A stretch of DNA of 64,000 nucleotides from UBA4744 sp963717135 (GTDB lineage Bacteria > Actinomycetota > Acidimicrobiia > Spongiisociales > UBA4744). The DNA is taken from contig CAVQVN010000009.1 of the NCBI GenBank assembly GCA_963717135.1, positions 1,364,001-1,428,000 of the forward strand. Direction: 5' to 3'. Positions 23,524 to 32,152 of the stretch are shown one piece after another. The position numbers were made by a program, and so were the translations under genes. The notes below the pieces were generated by a model, which had not been told where the DNA came from, made no database searches, and worked only from the letters and a program-made list of their open reading frames with translations. How positions within the stretch are numbered: the first letter of the stretch is position 1; each line of letters begins with the position of its first letter.

Positions 23524-25158
23524 TGAGACGCTCCGCGACTGAATCGGCGGATAGCCAGGACCGGCAGAAAGGCCACCAGTACCAGGCTGGTGAGCAGAAC
23601 CGCCATCGCCGACGTGACACCTACATCACCCAGCTGGCGGAGATTGAGGATCACCACTGCCAGCGTCTCGCTGCCCGGTCCATACAGAAGCGTGGACATG
23701 GTCAACTTCGTGGAACGCAAACAGGAAGACAATGGCCCAGGCCGCTGCAATCGCAGGTCGTAAGAGGGGCACGGTCACGGTCCGCAGCGCCGTCACCGGC
23801 CCGGCACCACCGCTCCGCGCCGCCCGATAGAGATCAGGGGGAATGGCGTCGGCCGAACCGGCGATGGACCGATGGCCCAGAGCCCAGAATTTGGCCAGGT
23901 AGGCGACCAGAATGATCAGCAGGGTGTCCCGCAGCCAGGGTCCGTAGGCCAACAGCACAGCCACGGCCAGCGCCGATCCCGGCACAGCAAACGTGAGAAT
24001 GGCGGCGGTGCCGATCGACCGGCCACCGCGTCGGCGAGCCAGCGAGGCGGCCAATCCCCCGAGCAGGACCACCAGCGTGGCCGCCACGGTCGCTAGAAGC
24101 ACGCTGCGCCCCAAAGCCGATCCGTATCTCCCGGCCAGCGCTTCGCCAAAATTGCCCAGGGTCCAATTGGCCGGGACCGGAGACAGGCCGACCGCTCTGG
24201 TGAGCGAACTCAATAGAAGCGCCAACAACGGAACGACCGCGGTGAAAGCCACGTAGGCCCAGACGGCCAGCGCCGGCCACCAGGCCGCACGGCCCTTGGC
24301 GCTCTCGGAACCGACCGGACCGGCGGTTCGCACGATGGACCGGGCCAGACCAAACCGGCGGTCGGCCAGGGCTACGACGGTGACGGTGACCACCACCAAC
24401 GCCGCCGCCAGCACGAGCACTCTGGCGAAGGCTGCCGGAGCCGCCGAACGAACCAGATCCTGATAGATACGAGTGGTCATCGTGCCGAATCCGACCGGCA
24501 ACCCAAGCACCGCAGGTATTCCGAACGAATTGACCGCAACAACGAAGGCGAGCGCGGCCGCCCCGAGCAACGCCGGACGCAGCAACGGCAACGTCACCAA
24601 CCTCAAGGTTTCCCGGCCGGTGGAACCGGCCACCCGGGCCGCTCGCTCCAGGTCGGGAGCCACCCTCGTCGCCAAACCCGCAGCCACAATCAGGTAGACG
24701 AGCGGAACCGCGTTGACCGCGATCACGACCACTACACCGGCTCCCCCAAACAAGCCGGGTAGCACGAATCCCGCAGCATCATCGGTGAGCCCACCCGGTC
24801 CGTAGGCCTGCGCCCAGCTCAGAGCCGACACAAACGGCGGGGTCACCAGGGGAATCAGCAAACCTAGTCGCAGCCAGTTTCGGGCCGGAACGCGCAGCCG
24901 TTCGGTGATGAATGCGGTAGTTCCGCCGACCACCAGGGCTCCCAAGGTCGCGACCGCACCGGTCCACAAAGTGTTCACGACTACGGCACCGGTGCCGGCG
25001 CCCCGAAATGCTTCACCGGCCGATACCCAACCTTCGCCGATCGCTCCGCGGAACAACTCAAAGAGAGGAATGACTACCAGCAGCAGCAACAACAGACCGG
25101 CCACCCAGAGGCCGACCACGGGCCGGCGGAAGCGGCGGGGTGCTGCGAGTTCAGCCAC
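23520..25158 (-). pseudogene. ABC importer permease, FbpB type, with a frameshift
   Basis: The reading frame from GTG 25158 encodes 484 residues with about 11 membrane helices and the inner-membrane EAA-like loops (LYRAARSGGAGPVTALRTVTVPLLRP), typical of the fused two-domain FbpB permease. After FLFAFHE the frame runs into unrelated sequence. The expected continuation (LTMSTLLYGPGSETLAVVIL and the last helix) is in the next frame, starting at 23705. One extra base at 23706 explains it; removing it gives 545 residues and a stop at 23520, overlapping the ATPase gene by ATGA. This may be a sequencing or assembly error or a recent mutation. The GTG at 25158 follows GGGAG and overlaps the binding-protein gene by 8 bases. 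Confidence 0.88.
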
Positions 25159-26125
25159 CGAAGATCTCCCGATACCTGTCGAGCAGCTCGTCCTGCCGGT
25201 TGAACACGTCCGGCCAGGAAGGCGTGACGATCGGGCCGCCGTCGGCCTCCCAGGCCACATCCGTTCGCACCGGCTGCCAGCCCGTGCCGGCTATGGCTTC
25301 CTGGCCCGCCCGGGTCAAGACAAAGTCCACGAAGTCCCCGGCCAACTTCGGGTTATCGCTTGAGGCCAATATGGCAATCGGGCTGTAGATGACGATGGCA
25401 CCCGGTTCGGGCCATACGATCTCGATCGGTGAGCCCTTGTCGATGGCGGTCCGCGCAGAGGACGCCAGGGTCATCCCGGCCGAGAACTGACCTTCGGCCA
25501 CCCCGGTTACCACATCGCCCGGCGAATTGACCTGCACTCCTCCGTTGTCGGCCAACCGGGTGTAGAAATCCCATCCCAAACCATCGGCCATGGCCAGATA
25601 GGCCATGGCGCCCAGCGCCGAACCGGCAAAGGCCGGGTCCGGAACCGCCACAACGCCGACGGCCGGGTCAGCAAGGTCGGCCCATGCCCTCACTCCGGGA
25701 CTCGCACCCGCTGGTTGGATTATGACCATCGACAGCAACCGGGTACCCCAGAAACGATCGGAGCGAAACTCGGCTGCAATCTGATCGACTTCATTGGGAG
25801 TGAATTCCCCCAAGAGACCGTCCGCGTCGTATTGCTGCATCGAGAGCGGGTCGGTCAGCCAGAAAATTTCTGCCTGGATGCCCCCCTCGCGTTGCTCGGC
25901 CGCGATGCGGGCGGCGAGTTCCCCGGTCGGAGCCCGGAAGACCTCGACGGTTGCCCCCGGATCTTCTCGAGCAAACGCCTCGACAACAGCATCCACCGTT
26001 TCCTGGGTGACCGAGGTATACACCGTGATCGATCGGGCTCCGCTCCCCCCGCCGGGGGTGCAGGCACCAAGCAACGCCAGGACCGCCAGCACGAGACCCA
26101 CCCGACCAACACGAGTTCCGGGCAT
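25151..26125 (-). CDS. ABC importer substrate-binding lipoprotein, FbpA type
   Basis: A 324-residue solute-binding lipoprotein. The signal peptide ends in the lipobox LGAC with the lipidated Cys at residue 22. The mature part starts with SITVYTSVTQETVDAVVEAF, the FbpA/thiamine-binding (type 2 periplasmic) fold, and contains FWLTDPLSMQQY and later PVRTDVAW. Iron, thiamine or an organophosphate ligand are all possible; the tyrosines of classical FbpA iron sites cannot be confirmed by eye. It is the first gene of the leftward importer operon and divergent from argS. Upstream AAAGGT is 11 bases from the ATG at 26125. Confidence 0.9.
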   Translation of the reverse strand: MPGTRVGRVGLVLAVLALLGACTPGGGSGARSITVYTSVTQETVDAVVEAFAREDPGATVEVFRAPTGELAARIAAEQREGGIQAEIFWLTDPLSMQQYDADGLLGEFTPNEVDQIAAEFRSDRFWGTRLLSMVIIQPAGASPGVRAWADLADPAVGVVAVPDPAFAGSALGAMAYLAMADGLGWDFYTRLADNGGVQVNSPGDVVTGVAEGQFSAGMTLASSARTAIDKGSPIEIVWPEPGAIVIYSPIAILASSDNPKLAGDFVDFVLTRAGQEAIAGTGWQPVRTDVAWEADGGPIVTPSWPDVFNRQDELLDRYREIFGG

Positions 26126-26249
26126 TTCTTGGTCGACCTTTCTCTAAATGCTTCATGCAACCATGCCTTGGCACCCGATGACAACAGCCAAGGTCCGGCG
26201 GCGGTGCACCGGCAGCCTATCCTGCAAGCAATCTCGACAACGGCAGCAC

Positions 26250-28010
26250 ATGTCTCTTCTCAATGATCTAACCCGAATCTTCGGTAACGCTTTCGCGGAG
26301 GCCGGTCTCGATCGCACGTTCGGTCTTGTGGTCGTATCCCAGCGCCCCGAGCTCGGTCAATTCCAGTGCAACGGCGCTTTGCCCGCTGCCAAGGCTGCGG
26401 GCAGACCTCCCCGGGAGATCGCCCAGGACATTGTTGACCGCGTCCGGGCAGACGATCGATTTGCCGGACTGTCGCTGGCCGGACCCGGGTTCATCAATAT
26501 CAGCCTGACGGATGCCTTTGTCGCCGGGGCAATGCAGGAAGTGGCCGACGATGAACGCCTGGGGGTGCCGCAGGTCCAGCCCCTGAAGGTGCTGGTCGAC
26601 TATGGCGGCCCGAACGTCGCCAAGGAGATGCACGTCGGCCACCTCCGGGCCACCATCATCGGTGATTCGTTGAAGCGGGTGGCGAGGTTTCTCGGGCACG
26701 ATACGCTCGGCGATGCCCACTTCGGTGATTGGGGCACCCAAATGGGAATGCTCATCATCGAAATCGCCCGGCGGAATCCCGATCTCCCTTTCTTCGACCC
26801 GAATTACGACGGTGATTACCCGGAGCTCCAGGTCACTCTGGACGACCTCGAAGCCATGTACCCGCTCGTCTCGGCTCGCTGCGCCGAGAACCCGGAAGAG
26901 GCGGAGCGGGCCAGGCTCGCCACCTTCGAACTCCAGCAAGGACGGACCGGATATCGCGCCCTCTGGCAGCAGCTTCACGACATCTCCATGGCGGCTCACC
27001 GTCGCGACTTCGCCAGCCTGGGAGTCGAATTCGATCTGTGGAACGGAGAATCCACGGTCCATGACCGGATCGATCTGATGATCGAACGGCTCGAGCGAGC
27101 CGGGGTCATCACCAAGAGCGAAGGTGCCTTGGTGGTCGCCATCGACGAACCGGACGACAAGACCGAGATGCCCCCCTTCCTGGTCGCCAAAACAGACGGC
27201 GGTTTCCTGTACTCAACCACCGATCTGGCCACGATCGAGCAAAGAGTCGACGAATTCGACCGGCAACTGTTGCTCTACGTCGTCGATGCTCGCCAGTCGT
27301 TTCATTTCGAACAGGTGTTTCGGGCCGCCCGGCGAGGCGGCATTGCCCCCCAGAACGTCGGTCTGGAACACATCAAGTTCGGCACGATGAACGGCCCCGA
27401 TGGCAAGCCCTTCCAGACCCGCAAGGGCGGTGTGCTCAAGTTGCGCGATTTGATCTCGATGGTCACCGAGGCGGCCGATCAGCGGCTCTCGGAAGCCGAC
27501 ATGGCCCAGGAGTATCCGGAAAGCGAGCGGACCGAGATCGCCCGGCAGGTGGGATTGGCGGCTCTGAAGTTCGGAGACCTCAGCAACCATCGCACCTCCA
27601 ACTACCTCTTTGATCTTGACCGGTTCGCTTCGTTCGAAGGGAAGACCGGGCCTTATTTGCAATACTCGGCGGTGCGCATCAAGTCGATCTTGCGCAACGC
27701 CCAAGGCGCCGGTTTGGTGCTGGGCCCCTTGGTACCTCCGGTTGCCGAATCCGAACGCAACCTGGCCCTCTATCTAGCTCGCCTGCCCGAGGTACTAGCG
27801 CGCACCTTCGAGCTCCGGGCCCCCAATCATGTTGCGGAGTATTCATACGACCTGGCCACTCAATTCAATCGCTTCTACGAGGAATGCCACATCCTCCGCC
27901 AAGAAGACCCGGCCCGCCAGGCGTCGTGGTTGACCCTGGTCGACCTGACATTGCGGGAGCTCACCCTGGTGCTCGATCTGTTGGGAATCGAAGTTCCAGA
28001 ACGGATGTAA
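26250..28010 (+). CDS. argS: arginyl-tRNA synthetase
   Basis: A 586-residue class Ia aminoacyl-tRNA synthetase that charges tRNA-Arg. The N-terminal Add1-like domain ends before VDYGGPNVAKEMHVGHLRAT, where HVGH (128-131) is the HIGH motif. The FLYSTTDLATI and FDRQLLLYVVDARQSFHFEQ blocks and the terminal anticodon-binding DALR-type domain (with FNRFYEECHIL) are all in place. The length is normal for ArgRS, which usually lacks a canonical KMSKS. The ATG at 26250 was chosen because translation from in-frame ATGs at 26148-26180 adds unconserved residues; there is no strong ribosome binding site. Confidence 0.95.
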   Translation: MSLLNDLTRIFGNAFAEAGLDRTFGLVVVSQRPELGQFQCNGALPAAKAAGRPPREIAQDIVDRVRADDRFAGLSLAGPGFINISLTDAFVAGAMQEVADDERLGVPQVQPLKVLVDYGGPNVAKEMHVGHLRATIIGDSLKRVARFLGHDTLGDAHFGDWGTQMGMLIIEIARRNPDLPFFDPNYDGDYPELQVTLDDLEAMYPLVSARCAENPEEAERARLATFELQQGRTGYRALWQQLHDISMAAHRRDFASLGVEFDLWNGESTVHDRIDLMIERLERAGVITKSEGALVVAIDEPDDKTEMPPFLVAKTDGGFLYSTTDLATIEQRVDEFDRQLLLYVVDARQSFHFEQVFRAARRGGIAPQNVGLEHIKFGTMNGPDGKPFQTRKGGVLKLRDLISMVTEAADQRLSEADMAQEYPESERTEIARQVGLAALKFGDLSNHRTSNYLFDLDRFASFEGKTGPYLQYSAVRIKSILRNAQGAGLVLGPLVPPVAESERNLALYLARLPEVLARTFELRAPNHVAEYSYDLATQFNRFYEECHILRQEDPARQASWLTLVDLTLRELTLVLDLLGIEVPERM

Positions 28011-28043
28011 CTGTCGGGTTTCAGGGTTCCTATCCTTCGCGCC

Positions 28044-28913
28044 ATGAAGATCAGACCCGCTCGGCCCGAGGACAAGGCGGCCATCGCCGCCTTCACCGCA
28101 GACACTTTCCAGTGGGGCGATTACGTAACCGACGCCTTCGACTCGTGGATGGAGGACCCCAGCGGCCTGATTTTGATTGCCGCAAATGAAATGGATGAAG
28201 CGATCGGCATGGCCCGGGCCACCATGCTCTCCCCCAGCGAGGCGTGGGCCCAGGCCGCCCGGGTGCACCCGGAGCACCGTCGCAAGGGAATCGCCGGCAG
28301 CCTCACGCGAGCGGGAGAAGCCTGGGCAACTGAACGGGGAGCAGTGGTTATGCGCCTGGTGACCGAGCATTGGAACGAGCCCGCCCAACGCCAGGTCGAA
28401 AAGTCCGGCTATCGATTGGTTGCGAAGTGGGCGATGGCGCAACGAGACATTGGCAGTTCGGTCCCGGCGATCCCCGGAAACGGAGGACGCAGAGCTCCGG
28501 CCGCGGAACGGCTCCAATTGGCCCCGGTCCATGAGGTGGATTCGCCTTTCCTGATCTGGTCTACCGGAGACCTGATCATGGCCGCCCACGGACTGTTCCC
28601 CGCAGTCGGATGGATGTGGCGTCGGATGTGCCTCGACGATGTGCTCCAAGCCGCCCGGCGGCGATCCCTGTGGGGTTGTCCGTCCGGGTGGCTGATCGGA
28701 ATGGTCGACGACGACCGGTTCTGGGTTCCCTGGATTGCCACCGGACCCGAGGATGCCCATCGGCTTCTGAAAGCCGCCGTCGACCTTGCCGAGGAACAGG
28801 GAACCGAGCGTTTGCGCATACTCATCCCCCAGACCGACTGGCTCCTTCAAGCAGCCCGCCGGACCGGCATGGACCTCAATCCGCTCCTCCTCTACGAGAA
28901 GGCGTTGAAGTAG
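28044..28913 (+). CDS. GNAT acetyltransferase, probable tandem domains
   Basis: A 289-residue protein. The N-terminal half (about 1-140) is a GNAT N-acetyltransferase with the acetyl-CoA-binding sequence RVHPEHRRKGIAGSLTRAG at about residues 73-91. The C-terminal half (about 175-289) contains a weaker GNAT-like pattern (TGPEDAHRLLKAAVDLAEEQ, LRILIPQTDWLLQAARRTGM) without a clear CoA loop, as in mycothiol-synthase-like two-domain enzymes. The substrate is unknown. It starts at 28044, 33 bases after argS, and may be co-transcribed with it. Confidence 0.82.
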   Translation: MKIRPARPEDKAAIAAFTADTFQWGDYVTDAFDSWMEDPSGLILIAANEMDEAIGMARATMLSPSEAWAQAARVHPEHRRKGIAGSLTRAGEAWATERGAVVMRLVTEHWNEPAQRQVEKSGYRLVAKWAMAQRDIGSSVPAIPGNGGRRAPAAERLQLAPVHEVDSPFLIWSTGDLIMAAHGLFPAVGWMWRRMCLDDVLQAARRRSLWGCPSGWLIGMVDDDRFWVPWIATGPEDAHRLLKAAVDLAEEQGTERLRILIPQTDWLLQAARRTGMDLNPLLLYEKALK

Positions 28914-29078
28914 CTGTCAGCTATCAGCTATCAGCTGATAGTCCCCCTATCAGGGGGAAAGTACCGCAGCGGCGGAGCCGCTGCGGTAGGGGGTAGGAAG
29001 GCGAAGCGGAGAGGGTGACTCTTTCGGACAGCGGACGGCGGACTGCGGATCGCGCCTCTTTCCGCTAGAACTCAGACC
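28914..29078. repeat. composite intergenic repeat with perfect hairpin
   Basis: This gap between two acetyltransferase genes begins with a CAGCTATCAGCTATCAGC heptamer tract at about 28918. Then come CCCCC/GGGGG arms around TATCA (28943-28957), a perfect 11-bp hairpin at 28963-28987 (arms ACCGCAGCGGC and GCCGCTGCGGT, loop GGA) and an AAGGCGAAGCGGAGAGGG unit at about 28999. The block resembles, on the opposite strand, the GACCCCCATCC modules elsewhere. Confidence 0.8.
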
Positions 29079-29600
29079 ATGACCCTGATCCTGCGACCCT
29101 TCGAGTTGTCGGATACTGCTGCCCTTCATCAACTGCTCAACGACCCGGAGCTCTTGGGCCGCCGGTATCTCGACCAGGACCGCCAGCCCCTGTCGCTCAC
29201 CCAGGTCGAGGATCTGCTCGAGAAATGGACCAAACCGGACGGTGCGACCCGCCGGGCGATCACCGCGGGCGACGCCTTCCTGGGTATCGGGATGGTCGAC
29301 CCGACCTGGGAGCGGCTGGCTCCGTTCGTGGCCGTGGTCATCGACCCCGCCCACCAGCGGCGGGGCCACGGGACCGCGGCATTGGACCTGATGCTGGAGC
29401 AACTGTTCGGGGCTACCCCCGCCCTGGCCGCCATGACCTGGATCGACGAATGGAACACCTCCGGGCTGCCTTTCGCGCTGAAGTACGGATTCCGGGAAGC
29501 CGGCCGGGCCCGGAGGGAAGGGATCCGGAATGGCAGGTACTTCGCCTCAGTTGGTCTTGACCTGACCCGCCAGGAATGGGAGGCCGGCCGTGGCCATTGA
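29079..29600 (+). CDS. GNAT family acetyltransferase
   Basis: A 173-residue GNAT enzyme. VVIDPAHQRRGHGTAALDLM at about residues 87-106 is the acetyl-CoA-binding motif A with Q-x-x-G-x-G/A, and LPFALKYGFREAGRAR near the C-terminus is motif B. The N-terminus (MTLILRPFELSDTAALHQLL) is the usual first strand of single-domain GNATs. The acceptor is unknown. The end overlaps the next GNAT gene by 11 bases, which suggests co-translation. Confidence 0.85.
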   Translation: MTLILRPFELSDTAALHQLLNDPELLGRRYLDQDRQPLSLTQVEDLLEKWTKPDGATRRAITAGDAFLGIGMVDPTWERLAPFVAVVIDPAHQRRGHGTAALDLMLEQLFGATPALAAMTWIDEWNTSGLPFALKYGFREAGRARREGIRNGRYFASVGLDLTRQEWEAGRGH

Positions 29601-30162
29601 GGGAACTCGGGTTCGGCTTCGTGAAGAGCGGACAGATGACATCGATTTCGTCACCTCTCTGCGTAACGATCTCGACACGCAAGCGTGGCCCCAGAGTCTT
29701 CCCCCGCACTACACCCGGGAGATGATGGCCAAGCGTTACGAGGCTCGCGAGTTCTCTTTCGAACCGACAGAAGGGCGTTTCATAATCGAAGCGAAAGAGA
29801 CCGGAGACCGGGTCGGGTTCGTGGGGTACTCGAGCCTCGAGCCCCGATTTTCGGCAAGCCTCGGCGTAATGGTGGCCAAGCAGTACTGGGGTTCGGGTTA
29901 CGCCTGGGAAGCCAACGACCTCTTGCTCCGGTTCATGTTCCATGAATTGGGAGTACGCGTGATCCGGCTGTGGACCCACTCGCTCAACCCTCGGGCGATC
30001 GCCCTGGCGGAGAAACTCGGCTTCCGGGAAACTGCCCGATTTCGCAGCTCCATATATCGAAATGGACAGCTGGGCGGGTCGGTCGTGATGGACATCACTC
30101 GACAGGAGTTCTACGAGTCGCGCGATGACCTGATCGACACCCTTCCCGACCCGTTTGTGTAA
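29590..30162 (+). CDS. RimJ/RimL-type GNAT acetyltransferase
   Basis: A 190-residue protein of the RimJ/RimL/SpeG-like GNAT subgroup: GTRVRLREERTDDIDFV at the N-terminus, GVMVAKQYWGSGYAWEA as acetyl-CoA motif (about 97-113) and HSLNPRAIALAEKLGFRETA as the motif B helix. The start is GTG at 29590, inside the previous gene. Substrates of this subgroup include protein N-termini and small amines; nothing here decides between them. Confidence 0.83.
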   Translation: MAIEGTRVRLREERTDDIDFVTSLRNDLDTQAWPQSLPPHYTREMMAKRYEAREFSFEPTEGRFIIEAKETGDRVGFVGYSSLEPRFSASLGVMVAKQYWGSGYAWEANDLLLRFMFHELGVRVIRLWTHSLNPRAIALAEKLGFRETARFRSSIYRNGQLGGSVVMDITRQEFYESRDDLIDTLPDPFV

Positions 30163-30248
30163 AGAGCGACGAGCGACGAGCCACGAGCTATCAGTCGCCA
30201 GTCGCCAGTGCCAAAGGCCCACCAAACCCGAGACCCGAGACTCGAGAC
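30163..30248. repeat. composite intergenic repeat, short copy
   Basis: An 86-base convergent gap filled with GAGCGACGAGCGACGAGC heptamers, a CAGTCGCCAGTCGCCAGT tract (about 30190) and ACCCGAGACCCGAGACTC units. These are the same classes of 7-base unit as in the other spacers. Confidence 0.75.
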
Positions 30249-30857
30249 TCAATCCACAAACATCAAACTGAACACGATCAGCGTGCCGATCACCCACAGG
30301 GAATAGAGCACAGGCAGCTCGATCAAGTCCAGCCAGGGCCGATCGGCATATAAACGCCGCAGGCCCCACAGAGTGGCCGCCCCCAGCAACAACGTAGCCG
30401 TCAGGCCGGCGACACCCGTAGCCACGAGCACGTCATTGGCAATGGCGAAAGTCGAGGGAAGTTCCTCGATGTACTGGTCGAGGAAGCGTCCAACGAACAG
30501 CAGGATTCCTCCCACCAGCAGCAGCGAGCCCACCCGGATGAGAAGTATCTCGATCTCCGATCCGGTGCGGGTGCGTAAAGCCCGAATCGGCCCTTCGACC
30601 GCGACCCCGAGGGCAAAGGCACCGAACACGGCAATGACCAACCCGGATCCCAGCATTTCGCCGGTTGATTTGGTCAAGCCCACATCCAGGACCTCAAATC
30701 CGTCCAACAGGACCACGATGGCCAGCGACACCAGGGCGGTGCCCACCACCAGGAGGCCAACGTCGAACGTTGTGCCGGCAATCCGCCTAAACAGGCGGAA
30801 CAACCGTCGGGCTTCCGGTTCAGTTGGTTCCTCGATCATGACCTGCGGATCATCCAC
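30249..30857 (-). CDS. five-helix membrane protein, unknown function
   Basis: A 202-residue protein with a charged N-terminus and five hydrophobic helices (approximate centres at residues 42, 75, 107, 147 and 186). A conserved-looking RTGSEIEILLIRVGSLLLVG stretch lies between helices 2 and 3. I recognise no named family. The start is uncertain: GTG 30857 lies 8 bases after AGGAG and was preferred, but GTG 30866 and ATG 30839 are also in frame. It is convergent with the GNAT genes and 39 bases upstream of nothing related; the glycolate oxidase genes behind it run in the same direction. Confidence 0.75.
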   Translation of the reverse strand: MDDPQVMIEEPTEPEARRLFRLFRRIAGTTFDVGLLVVGTALVSLAIVVLLDGFEVLDVGLTKSTGEMLGSGLVIAVFGAFALGVAVEGPIRALRTRTGSEIEILLIRVGSLLLVGGILLFVGRFLDQYIEELPSTFAIANDVLVATGVAGLTATLLLGAATLWGLRRLYADRPWLDLIELPVLYSLWVIGTLIVFSLMFVD

Positions 30858-30895
30858 GATCGCCACTCCTGGACTTCTCGGGCGGTCGGCACAGC

Positions 30896-32152
30896 CTACT
30901 CGGGTTCAGACTTCGCTCCGGTACTCCTGGTTTCGAACTCGCGCAACGATTCCCAGTACAGCTCAACCGGATGTGCCACCCGGAAGCGGGAATCGAGATG
31001 AGCCCGCAGCTGCATCTCGCAACCGGGGTTGGCCGACGCTACCAGCATCGAGCCGGTCGCCCGAACCTGAGCCGCTTTGTTCTCGCCCAGCTCATGCGAG
31101 GTGGCGGGCCGCAGAATTGAATAGAGACCGGCAGCCCCACAGCACTGATCGTCGGTCAGGTCTATCGGCTGGTATCCGGCCGCGGCAACGATGATCCGGG
31201 GCTCCTCGACGATGCGCTGGACATGCCGCAAATGGCAGGGATCTTGAACGGCCACCGCCCCCCGGTTCACCGAGATCTTCGGAAGTCTGCCCGCCTCGAC
31301 GGCGGCGCCGACCACCTCGGTTATGTCCCGGGCCCGGTCGGCGATGATCGCCCCACCATCACCGGCCCATTCGGAGTACTCCTTGAGGTGGGCGCTGCAA
31401 CCGGCGGCGTTACCGACCACCAGATCGAACCCGTTCAACGCCCGAACATTGCGCGCTGCGAATCGGCGGACCCGTTTGGTGTCTCCGTCGTGAGCAGCCA
31501 GGGCCCCGCAACAGGTCTGATCCGGCGGGACCACCACGCGATAACCCGCCCGTCTCAACAATTGAATCGAGGCTTCGTGCACTCCACCGAACCAAGGGTC
31601 CATCACGCATCCGGCCAGCAACGCAGCCGTGGCGATCTCTTCGCCCTGGGCCAAATGAACGGTGCCGCGGATACTCACCGGGGAAGGTTGACGGGCCCTC
31701 ATGCCGGCCACACTCGACGCGATGCGGTCGGGGAGCAACCTGAGGGCGCCGGTCCGGCGGGCCAGGGCCAGGGTGACGGGGACCATGCGGAGCAGCCACG
31801 GGGTTGCCACCAGCCTCCCCACCACCACCTGGCGCAGTCGCATCGCATAATCGGACCGCTGAGCTGCCAGCTCCGCCCGGGCTCCTTCCATGGCCCGTCC
31901 GAAGGGGACCAGCGACGGGCAGGCGGCTTCGCAAGCCCGGCATTGCAGACAGAAATCCATCAGGTCTTCAAAGATGCCGTCGACGGGAACCAGGTCCTCG
32001 GCCACGGCTTGCATCGCCGCGATCCGTCCTCGCGGCGAAGCGGACTCGTCCCGGGTCAGCCGAAAGGTGGGGCAGTGGGGCAAGCAGAGACCACAATCGA
32101 CGCAGGCGCTGAGCTCGGCCGGCCGCGGGGCTTCGGCAGTCACCCAACCCAT
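30896..32152 (-). CDS. glcF: glycolate oxidase iron-sulfur subunit
   Basis: A 418-residue protein with two [4Fe-4S] motifs, CVDCGLCLPHCP near the N-terminus and CLQCRACEAACPS about 50 residues later. Two cysteine-rich CCG domains follow (QTCCGALAAHDG and DQCCGAAGLYS). This is the GlcF subunit that passes electrons from the flavin subunits of glycolate (or D-lactate) oxidase to the respiratory chain. The start is either ATG 32152, giving a TGATG junction with the upstream stop, or GTG 32155 (GTGA). It is the last gene of the glcD-glcE-glcF set. Confidence 0.93.
   Translation of the reverse strand: MGWVTAEAPRPAELSACVDCGLCLPHCPTFRLTRDESASPRGRIAAMQAVAEDLVPVDGIFEDLMDFCLQCRACEAACPSLVPFGRAMEGARAELAAQRSDYAMRLRQVVVGRLVATPWLLRMVPVTLALARRTGALRLLPDRIASSVAGMRARQPSPVSIRGTVHLAQGEEIATAALLAGCVMDPWFGGVHEASIQLLRRAGYRVVVPPDQTCCGALAAHDGDTKRVRRFAARNVRALNGFDLVVGNAAGCSAHLKEYSEWAGDGGAIIADRARDITEVVGAAVEAGRLPKISVNRGAVAVQDPCHLRHVQRIVEEPRIIVAAAGYQPIDLTDDQCCGAAGLYSILRPATSHELGENKAAQVRATGSMLVASANPGCEMQLRAHLDSRFRVAHPVELYWESLREFETRSTGAKSEPE

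Noticed and set aside
22456..26125. Firm naming as a ferric iron transporter
   Set aside because: Family includes thiamine, polyamine and phosphonate systems; the linked kinase argues against assuming iron.
29413..30369. Minus-strand frame opposite two acetyltransferase genes
   Set aside because: It crosses the repeat spacer and opposes two well-supported GNAT genes.
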